NCBI GenBank assembly: GCA_021802115.1
Contig: JAKABA010000256.1
Coordinates: 1-5,260 of the forward strand
DNA from: a bacterium
GTDB lineage: Bacteria > Chloroflexota > Dormibacteria > UBA8260 > Bog-877
Reading direction: 5' to 3'
DNA: 5,260 bases
The position numbers and the translations under genes were made by a program. Below the pieces are notes generated by a model, which worked only from the letters and a program-made list of their open reading frames with translations, ran no database searches and had not been told where the DNA came from. Of the stretch, positions 1-4,776 are shown piece by piece (position 1 is the stretch's first letter; every line of letters starts with the position of its first letter).

Positions 1-136
1 CGGCCCGGTCCCGCCCCGGTGTCGCTCGGGAGGTGGTCCCCTTCATCACAACCGCGTATGTCCGGTCTCGCCTCCGGCACGCGAGCTCAGCTCCGGCGCA
101 GCCGCCCACCGTGAGGGAGCGGGGTCTGCCACCGAG

Positions 137-160
137 TCCGGGCCCCAACCAGGACCCGGA
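137..160 (-). terminator. Candidate transcript-end hairpin downstream of folB
   Basis: On the minus strand TCCGGGTCC and GGGCCCGGA form a 9-bp stem around a 6-base loop (TGGTTG), with one G-U pair. In the opposite strand that pair would be an A-C mismatch, so the structure suits the minus-strand transcript. It lies about 28 bases past the folB stop. No U-tract follows, so it is either a GC-rich terminator of the kind seen in high-GC bacteria or a processing/stability structure. The rest of 1-136 shows no gene I can support. Confidence 0.45.
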
Positions 161-163
161 GCC

Positions 164-177
164 ACGCCTTCAGGCGT
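164..177 (-). other. Small hairpin after folB
   Basis: A perfect 5-bp inverted repeat, ACGCC-TGAA-GGCGT on the transcribed strand, begins 11 bases after the folB stop. The short stem and tetraloop could form in the mRNA 3' region. It has no T-run, so on its own it is weak as a terminator. Confidence 0.35.
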
Positions 178-188
178 CTCGCCGGCCG

Positions 189-551
189 CTATCGCGGGCT
201 GGGGAGCTCCAGCTGGACGGCGAATCCCTGCTCCTGGAGGGGCAGGCGTGGCTGCTTGGTGACGCGCACGCGGACCCGGAGCACCCCCGGTAGGGACAGG
301 AGGTCCCTGGCGAGCCTGGCCACCAGAGCCTCCAGCAGGCGGAACTCCGTCTCCTCGGTGACTCGGCGCGCCAGCTCGTATATCTCCGGATAGCTGATCG
401 TGTGGGTGAGCTCGTCGGACTCGGCGACGCGGGCGAAGTCGGTGCTCACATCCAGGTCCACCACAAAATGGGATCCCAGCCGGCGTTCCGCCTCCCCGTG
501 CCCGTGGTGGCCGAAGAACCGCAGCCCGTGGAGCATGAGCGTCCCCGGCAT
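189..551 (-). CDS. folB: Dihydroneopterin aldolase
   Basis: FolB converts 7,8-dihydroneopterin to 6-hydroxymethyl-7,8-dihydropterin and glycolaldehyde in cytoplasmic folate synthesis. The 120-residue length is typical. The N-terminal LHGLRFFGHHG matches the family's opening strand and GxHG turn, Glu22 (EAERRLG) aligns with the conserved pterin-region glutamate, SYPEIYE (53-59) with the conserved Tyr region, and Lys99 (VTKQPRLP) with the catalytic lysine. The ATG at 551 gives the best alignment with the family start but lacks a good ribosome binding site. Two alternatives exist: a GTG at 605 that overlaps the preceding TGA (GTGA), has GGAAG seven bases upstream and adds 18 residues; and Met6 at 536, with GGGGA five bases upstream. 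It ends in TAG. No folP, folK or folE is in view, so it is either an isolated folate gene or the first of a set beyond the left edge. Confidence 0.93.
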   Translation of the reverse strand: MPGTLMLHGLRFFGHHGHGEAERRLGSHFVVDLDVSTDFARVAESDELTHTISYPEIYELARRVTEETEFRLLEALVARLARDLLSLPGVLRVRVRVTKQPRLPLQEQGFAVQLELPSPR

Positions 552-601
552 CTCGGCGCCGGCGACACCGTCCCCCGCTGGTTCGGCGTCGACGGCCCCC
601 C

Positions 602-1081
602 TCACTCGGGCGCTTCCACCGCCTCGATGGAGTCGATGTGGAGCACCTCGCGGCGGTTGTCGCGGGTGGGAAACAGCACCACCAGCGTCTGGGAGAGCGC
701 CGCGGTCACCTGCCCGATGTCGCCCACCGCGATGGTTCCGATGGGCTCGCCGGTGCTGTGACGGACCACATCGGTCACCTTCACCCAGGTGCCCGGGGGC
801 CACCGCATCTCCGGGGTCAACTCCTCCGGCGACAGGTCCTCCGGAGAGACGTTGCCGCGATTCCCTCCCCAGGGGCGGGGAGGTGAGGGCCGGGGCTGGG
901 GCCGAGCCGGGACCGCCAGCTCGGGGCCGACCAGATCCTCCTCCTCGTCCTCAGGGTCGAGGGTGACCCCTTCGTCGTCCGCCGCGGCCTGGGTCGCGGG
1001 GCCCTCGGGGCCTTCGTGCTCTTGGGCTTGGGTCAAGTTTGCTTCCCGATCAACTGTTGGAGCCCTAAACGGGCGAGGCAC
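602..1081 (-). CDS. Unknown protein with acidic/proline-rich N-terminus and small SH3-like C-terminal domain
   Basis: Up to 159 residues and not assignable to a named family. Residues 1-95 are low-complexity: Glu/Asp-rich around 36-50, Pro/Arg-rich around 56-72, then three degenerate (S/T)PE(D/E)L units. Residues about 97-157 look like a small beta barrel: GTWVKVTDVV, IGTIAVGDIGQVTAAL with a KOW-like Gly-x-x-Gly turn, TLVVLFP, EVLHIDSIEAVE. Such SH3-like domains often bind protein or nucleic acid, but no specific role can be claimed. The start is uncertain. GTG at 1081 gives the longest form with a poor ribosome binding site; TTG at 1036 gives 144 residues and has GGGAAG five bases upstream. 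The DNA at 1031-1070 is about 50% GC, far below its surroundings, which favours a later start. It ends in TGA, 50 bp before FolB, or overlapping a possible GTG start of FolB. Confidence 0.72.
   Translation of the reverse strand: MPRPFRAPTVDREANLTQAQEHEGPEGPATQAAADDEGVTLDPEDEEEDLVGPELAVPARPQPRPSPPRPWGGNRGNVSPEDLSPEELTPEMRWPPGTWVKVTDVVRHSTGEPIGTIAVGDIGQVTAALSQTLVVLFPTRDNRREVLHIDSIEAVEAPE
806..847 (-). repeat. Short degenerate pentapeptide repeat within the unknown protein
   Basis: Residues 79-92 read SPEDL, SPEEL, TPEM: three tandem units of a (S/T)PE(D/E)L pattern encoded by 15-bp units sharing CCGGAG. They sit just before the predicted C-terminal beta domain, and probably act as a linker or a short binding motif. 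Confidence 0.6.
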
Positions 1082-1120
1082 CGGTTCCAGCGTAGCATGC
1101 GCCGGCGCGCCCCGGCCGCC

Positions 1121-1528
1121 TCACTCCTCGGCTATCGAGACCACCTTCCAGCGCTCGCCGCTGGTGTCCAGCACCAGGGCCAGCTGGACGGGGTCGTTGG
1201 CCGTCACCGGCTGGTCGCCGGAGCACAAAAAGCTGGTCCGGTCACGATACCTGACCCGCAGCTGGAGCCCGCCGCCGGGGCGCCCCGGAGCCAGCTCCAC
1301 GTGCAGGGACTCTCGGAAGGGGCTGACCTGGATGCCCGCCATCTGGTACGCGTGAAATCTCGACCTCACCTCGCTCAGAGCGTCGCCCGCGAACGCCTGC
1401 CCCAGCCGCGCCAGATTGCCGGTCCTGGCCACCTCGTCGACCACCGCCATGGCGCGCTGCAGCTCGGAGCGGCCCCGGTCCAGCTGATCGGAGCCGGGCC
1501 CCCGCCGCCGCAAGGGATTGCTCGGCAT
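1121..1528 (-). CDS. Unknown small protein, NTF2/Tim44-like pattern
   Basis: A 135-residue protein not matched to a named family. After a basic N-terminal stretch (1-20), residues 22-60 look helical. Residues about 72-135 are strand-rich: LHVELAP, LQLRVRYRDRTSFL, VQLALVLD, then ERWKVVSIAEE. A helical first half, a central strand pair and a closing WKV-type strand recall NTF2-like or IMS/Tim44-like domains, often ligand-binding or accessory modules. This is inference from pattern only. No signal peptide or membrane segment is visible in this start choice. The ATG at 1528 lies 6 bp after the previous stop, with GAGGG immediately upstream as a probable but closely spaced ribosome binding site. 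It ends in TGA. The tight spacing indicates co-expression with the gene before it. Confidence 0.7.
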   Translation of the reverse strand: MPSNPLRRRGPGSDQLDRGRSELQRAMAVVDEVARTGNLARLGQAFAGDALSEVRSRFHAYQMAGIQVSPFRESLHVELAPGRPGGGLQLRVRYRDRTSFLCSGDQPVTANDPVQLALVLDTSGERWKVVSIAEE

Positions 1529-1534
1529 CGTCCC

Positions 1535-2170
1535 TCAGCCGGGCCGCGGCCGCAGCGGTCGCAGCAGGTCGGTCGGCAGGTAGGCGCTGCGCGGAACGAC
1601 CGGCCCGGCGTCGATCACCTGGGGCGCCCGTGGTACCGGCTCAGGGTCCAGGGAAACCGGGGGGGGGGGAACCTGGACCGGGGTGGCGTCCGCCCAGGCG
1701 AAATCCTGGATCGGCTGGGCCGGTGGAGCGGCCGGTGCTGGGGTTGGCGCCGAGGCCGGCTTGGTGGGAGGAGCGGCCGCCGCCTCTGCCGACTTGTGGG
1801 TGGCCTGCATCCCCCTGGCGAGGATCGCCGCCGGCAACGACTCCAGATTGGGCAGCAGCGCCATCCCCGTGGCTTCGGCCATCCAGCGCATCGTATCCAG
1901 CGGCCAGGCGGCCGGGCTGCTGGGGTGGATGTAGCAGCGGCTGGGGGGGAAGTGGGGCAGCTGGCTCAGCACCGTGAAGCCCGGGCCGCCGGAGCACACC
2001 ACCGCGTCCGGTGGCTCGGAGCGCTCGATCAGGGCGCGCAGCAGGGCGACGCTGGTGATCGGGTCCCCGTAGTCCGGATCCTCGGCGACCCCGATCACCT
2101 GAAAATTCGGCAGGAGCTGATGGGTGCGCCGCTGCAGCTCGGCGTCGCCAACCACAACCACCCCGCTCAC
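1535..2170 (-). CDS. Unknown protein with Rossmann/receiver-like N-terminal domain and Pro/Ala-rich tail
   Basis: A 211-residue protein that I cannot assign to a named family. Residues 1-125 alternate strand and helix: VVVVGD opens the domain like a receiver or Rossmann fold, QVIGVAED follows, then PPDAVVCSGG in the position of the phospho-acceptor strand of response regulators, then RCYIHPSS and a Leu-rich helix. The normal acidic pocket and acceptor Asp are not clear, so if this is a receiver it is a degenerate one. Residues about 126-185 are Ala/Pro-rich and probably disordered; the final 25 residues are basic and proline-rich. The GTG start at 2170 is chosen because the open frame upstream lies wholly inside the menC gene in another frame and offers no ATG, GTG or TTG between 2171 and the menC stop. 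A GTG at 2161 is an alternative. An 11-C run crosses codons 168-171. It ends 6 bp before the next gene. Confidence 0.72.
   Translation of the reverse strand: MSGVVVVGDAELQRRTHQLLPNFQVIGVAEDPDYGDPITSVALLRALIERSEPPDAVVCSGGPGFTVLSQLPHFPPSRCYIHPSSPAAWPLDTMRWMAEATGMALLPNLESLPAAILARGMQATHKSAEAAAAPPTKPASAPTPAPAAPPAQPIQDFAWADATPVQVPPPPVSLDPEPVPRAPQVIDAGPVVPRSAYLPTDLLRPLRPRPG
1659..1669 (-). repeat. Homopolymer tract, 11 C on the coding strand
   Basis: Eleven consecutive G on the plus strand (C on the coding strand) encode the four-proline run at residues 168-171 of the unknown protein. The run is uninterrupted by synonymous third bases apart from the final CCG. Adding one C would move translation to a TGA at 1641-1643; losing one would move it to a TGA at 1615-1617. 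Either change removes the last 40 or so native residues. It is a candidate slippage site, and also a place where sequencing errors are common. Confidence 0.9.
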
Positions 2171-2217
2171 CGGCCGCCACCCGGCCCCTTCCGGACTCGA
2201 TCCGGCAGCCGTCTCAT
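2167..2217 (-). other. Micro-ORF linking menC to the next gene (16 codons)
   Basis: A 16-codon frame (MRRLPDRVRKGPGGGR) starts at an ATG that overlaps the menC TGA (ATGA) and stops at a TGA that overlaps the GTG start of the following gene (GTGA). It could carry ribosomes across the 43-bp gap and couple translation. It may equally be chance, because such overlaps are easy to form in GC-rich DNA. No good ribosome binding site precedes it: GGGAGG lies 12 bases upstream. Confidence 0.25.
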
Positions 2218-3377
2218 GCGGAGCCGGGGCCTCCCGTGGGGAGGACCGGCGGCACCTCCTCCAGCAGGAGCGTGGCCCGGTCCAGCCTCCGGCTGTCCAC
2301 CTCCACCCCGAGCCCGGGCCCGGCGGGCACCGGCAGGGTGCCGTCCGTACCCAGGGAGAAGGGCTCCACCAGCAGATCCTCCTTGAAGTACCGGTCGCTG
2401 GCGGAGGTGTCCCCCGGCAAGGTGAACCCGGGCAGGGAGGCCAGGGCCAGGTTGGCGGCCCTGCCGATCCCGGTCTCCAGCATGCCACCGCACCAGACCG
2501 GCCAGCCCGCCGCCCGGCAGCGGTCGTGAATCGCCTTCGAGGGCAGCATTCCCCCCACCCGGCCGAGCTTGATGTTGAGGATCCTCCCCGAGCCCAGGCG
2601 CAGGGCCGCCCTGAGGTCGGTCAGCGACTCCACGCTCTCATCCAGGCAGATCGGGGTCTCGATCTCGGACTGCAGCTCGGCATGGTCGATGAGGTCGTCG
2701 TGAGCCAGCGGCTGCTCGATCATCATGAGGTGGAACTGGTCCAGCTCCCGGAGCCGCGGCAGATCTGCCAGCGAGTAGGCGCTGTTGGCGTCCAGCATCA
2801 CCGGGGTGTCCGGAAAGCGTTGTCTGACCGCCGCCGCCAGCTGGATGTCGTAGCCGGGCTTGCACTTGAGCTTGATGCGCCGATAGCCCTGGGCGAGGTA
2901 GCCCTCGATGGCGACCAGGGTGGCGTCCAGGGAAGGTTGAATGCCGATGCTCACCCCGCAGGGTATCCGGTCCTTCTCGCCTCCCAGGATCTCCTTAAGG
3001 CTGAGCCCGGCCATCCGTCCGGCCAGGTCCAGCAGCGCCATCTCGACCGCTGCCTTGGCCATGAGGTGGCCACGCACCCAGCTCCAGCGCTCGGCCTGCT
3101 CCGCCACCGTGGCCGCCTCCCGGCGGAGGATCGAGGGCAGGATGTGGCGCCGTGACGCCTCCATGGCGGTCAGGTAGGTCTCCGATGAATAGCCGGGGTC
3201 GATGCCGGCCGCGCACTCGCCCAGGCCCACCAGCCCATCTGCGAAAAGCTCCACCAGCAGGGCCCGCCGCTCGACCTGGGTGCCGAAGCTGGTGGTGAAA
3301 GGCGAGACCAGGGGCAGGGAGACCACCCGCAAGCGCGCCCGCTCGACCGCGATGGGCGGCAGCTCGTCCAATCTCAT
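2214..3377 (-). CDS. menC: MenC-type enolase-superfamily enzyme: o-succinylbenzoate synthase / N-succinylamino acid racemase
   Basis: A 387-residue member of the muconate-lactonising subgroup. The N-terminal capping domain (about 1-125) has the substrate-loop motif SPFTTSFGT. The barrel carries the full catalytic set: RIKLK (Lys169 and Lys171, the KxK pair), metal ligands Asp196 (VMLDANS), Glu221 (MIEQPL) and Asp246 (CLDES), the opposite-face base Lys270 (NIKLGRVGG), and CGGMLETGIGRA near 296-307. Lys171 and Lys270 match the two-base arrangement used for 1,1-proton transfer in NSAR. Arg273, three residues after Lys270, matches an arginine I recall being tied to NSAR activity in this subfamily. 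The family makes o-succinylbenzoate for menaquinone, racemises N-succinylamino acids, or does both. With an M20 deacylase overlapping upstream and no other men gene in view, racemisation is the likelier main role. The ATG at 3377 overlaps the upstream TGA; the frame is open further upstream, but family alignment begins here. The gene ends in TGA. Confidence 0.93.
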   Translation of the reverse strand: MRLDELPPIAVERARLRVVSLPLVSPFTTSFGTQVERRALLVELFADGLVGLGECAAGIDPGYSSETYLTAMEASRRHILPSILRREAATVAEQAERWSWVRGHLMAKAAVEMALLDLAGRMAGLSLKEILGGEKDRIPCGVSIGIQPSLDATLVAIEGYLAQGYRRIKLKCKPGYDIQLAAAVRQRFPDTPVMLDANSAYSLADLPRLRELDQFHLMMIEQPLAHDDLIDHAELQSEIETPICLDESVESLTDLRAALRLGSGRILNIKLGRVGGMLPSKAIHDRCRAAGWPVWCGGMLETGIGRAANLALASLPGFTLPGDTSASDRYFKEDLLVEPFSLGTDGTLPVPAGPGLGVEVDSRRLDRATLLLEEVPPVLPTGGPGSA

Positions 3378-4537
3378 CCCAAGGCACCCCCAGACACCGC
3401 CTCGATGACTCCCGCCAGCAGCGCTGCCCGGGGCGGAATGCTGGCCAGCTCCGCCCACTCCCCGTCCGCGTGGGCGTTGCCGCCCACTATGCCCATGCCA
3501 TCGAGCGTCGGCACTCCCAAGGCGGCCGTGAAGTTGCCGTCGCTGCCGCCTCCGACCGTGGCGCCCTGGAGTTCCGGCAGGCCCAGGTTGGCGGCCACCC
3601 CGCAGGCGATCCCGAACAGGGCCCTGGAGGCGGCCGCCTCCAGGGGTGGGCGGTTGGCGCCCCCGCGAACCGCCGTCCGGGCGCGGGGGTCCGGGGCCTT
3701 GAGTCCCTGCATCTCCCGCTCGACGCGGGCGGCCTCCTCCATGGTGCCGAACCGGACATCGCAGCTCAGCTCCGCGTGGGCGGGGACGACATTGACCCGC
3801 CCGCCGCCATGAAGGACGGTGGGAGTGACGGTGGTGCCCAGCTCCGGTCGGCCGAGGGCGGCGACCCGGCCGACCAGGGCCGCCAGCTCGACCACCGCGT
3901 TGACCCCCCGCTCGGGCTCCAAGCCGGCGTGGGCCGCCCTCCCCTCCACCTCCACGTGATAGGTGCCCACCCCCTTGCGCGCGACCTTGAGCGCCCCTGC
4001 CACGGGCGGCTCCAGAACCAGGACCGCGTCGTGGCGACGCGCCTCGGACTCGATCAGGGCTCGGGAGGCCCCGCTGCCCACCTCCTCATCGGTCGTGCAC
4101 AGCAGGGTGACCTCAGGGCCGTTCCAGCCCCGCTCCCGGAGCGCGGCCATGGCGGCCGCTGCGACCACCAGCCCTCCCTTCATGTCGAAGACCCCGGGCC
4201 CGCAGGCGATCCCGTCCCTGACCGCGTACGGGGGGGAGAAGGTGTCGACCTCCCAGACCGTGTCCAGGTGAGCCAGCAGCAGGACCCTGGGCCCGCTCCC
4301 CTGTCCGATGGTCATCCGCAGGGCGGGGCTTGCCAGGTCGGGCATGGGCTCCAGCCGGTCGGGAGCCACCATCTCCGCCAGACGGGCGCCAACCAGTTCG
4401 CAGACCGCCAGGAGGCGCGCCCGGTCCCCGCTGGGGGATTGCTGCCGGACCAGCTCCTCGAGCAGCTCCTCGAAGGCCGGACGGCGCTCGGAGAGCCAGG
4501 TGAGCCGGGCGCGGGTGGCCGGCTCCAGAGAGGTCAT
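3374..4537 (-). CDS. M20 family zinc peptidase / N-acyl-amino acid deacylase (CPG2-like)
   Basis: A 387-residue cytoplasmic di-zinc hydrolase of the M20 family, close in layout to carboxypeptidase G2 (glutamate carboxypeptidase) and N-acyl-amino acid deacylases. All expected active-site residues are visible: His90 in LLLAHLDT with Asp92 beside it, bridging Asp118 in GVFDMKGG, catalytic Glu151 and metal ligand Glu152 in TTDEEVGS, Glu176 in VLEPP, and His356 in GNAHADGEW. The inserted dimerisation domain spans about 190-295 and carries the usual His in RAAHAG (203). No signal peptide is seen. The gene starts at an ATG 9 bp after the small gene, with a weak Shine-Dalgarno, and its TGA overlaps the ATG of the MenC/NSAR gene (ATGA), which suggests translational coupling. 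That coupling favours removal of a succinyl or other acyl group from an amino acid. Folate or peptide cleavage remains possible. Confidence 0.93.
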   Translation of the reverse strand: MTSLEPATRARLTWLSERRPAFEELLEELVRQQSPSGDRARLLAVCELVGARLAEMVAPDRLEPMPDLASPALRMTIGQGSGPRVLLLAHLDTVWEVDTFSPPYAVRDGIACGPGVFDMKGGLVVAAAAMAALRERGWNGPEVTLLCTTDEEVGSGASRALIESEARRHDAVLVLEPPVAGALKVARKGVGTYHVEVEGRAAHAGLEPERGVNAVVELAALVGRVAALGRPELGTTVTPTVLHGGGRVNVVPAHAELSCDVRFGTMEEAARVEREMQGLKAPDPRARTAVRGGANRPPLEAAASRALFGIACGVAANLGLPELQGATVGGGSDGNFTAALGVPTLDGMGIVGGNAHADGEWAELASIPPRAALLAGVIEAVSGGALG

Positions 4538-4546
4538 CGCCTGATT

Positions 4547-4765
4547 CTAAGGGAGATCCCGCGGGTCTTCGGGCGTTTGCACCGGCGGCCCGAGCCCATC
4601 CTCAGCGCGCTCCAGCGGGGTGCGGATGACGGTGGGGAGAGGGTCAATCTGCGGAGGTTGATGGCCGAAGAACGAGCCCAGCACCAGCACCATCCCCTGC
4701 AGGTCCTCGCGCAGCTTGGACTCCTGCCAGCGCCGACTGAGCAGCAGGCGGGCGAGCGCTCCCAT
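4547..4765 (-). CDS. Small unknown protein, 72 residues
   Basis: I do not recognise a family. The ATG start is 11 bp after the transglycosylase stop, and an in-frame TGA lies 6 bp before it, so the protein cannot begin further upstream. It ends in TAG, 9 bp before the M20 peptidase start. The N-terminal 20 residues are rich in Arg, Leu and Lys and could form an amphipathic helix. Residues 24-34 (GMVLVLGSFFG) are a short hydrophobic stretch, too short for a secure membrane helix. The C-terminal half is rich in proline and acidic residues, and looks disordered. There is no strong ribosome binding site. That it exactly fills the gap between two clear same-strand genes is the main support. It could be a small membrane-associated protein, or a chance open frame in high-GC DNA. 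Confidence 0.5.
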   Translation of the reverse strand: MGALARLLLSRRWQESKLREDLQGMVLVLGSFFGHQPPQIDPLPTVIRTPLERAEDGLGPPVQTPEDPRDLP

Positions 4766-4776
4766 GTCGGCTCAGT

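Noticed and set aside
1..136. Possible tRNA or start of a further minus-strand gene (ATG at 46)
   Set aside because: No T-loop GTTCRANTC motif or cloverleaf is seen. The frame from ATG 46 has only 15 codons in the window, no good ribosome binding site and no recognisable sequence.
552..803. N-terminal extension of FolB up to 803
   Set aside because: Beyond 605 the frame runs inside the preceding gene and gives low-complexity His/Arg/Gly sequence unlike any FolB.
1060..1100. ECF-sigma-like promoter (GGAAC ... CGTTT)
   Set aside because: The spacing between the two elements is about 12 bases, too short for the usual 16-17.
602..2170. UGA recoding as a sense codon
   Set aside because: UGA also ends the M20 and MenC genes at their expected family lengths, so it acts as a normal stop in this organism.
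1016..2386. Plus-strand open frame of 456 codons
   Set aside because: It lies antisense to three or four better-supported minus-strand genes, and its translation is a Gly/Arg/Pro/Gln-rich string with no recognisable motif. Long antisense frames are expected in DNA this GC-rich.
2171..2488. Longer start for the Rossmann-like protein at 2488
   Set aside because: The added sequence is Trp/Cys/Pro-rich shadow of the menC gene in another frame.
3378..3458. Longer MenC-type start at 3458
   Set aside because: The added 27 residues are Gly/Ser-rich, lie inside the peptidase gene and precede the family's normal start; the ATGA overlap at 3377 is the natural start.
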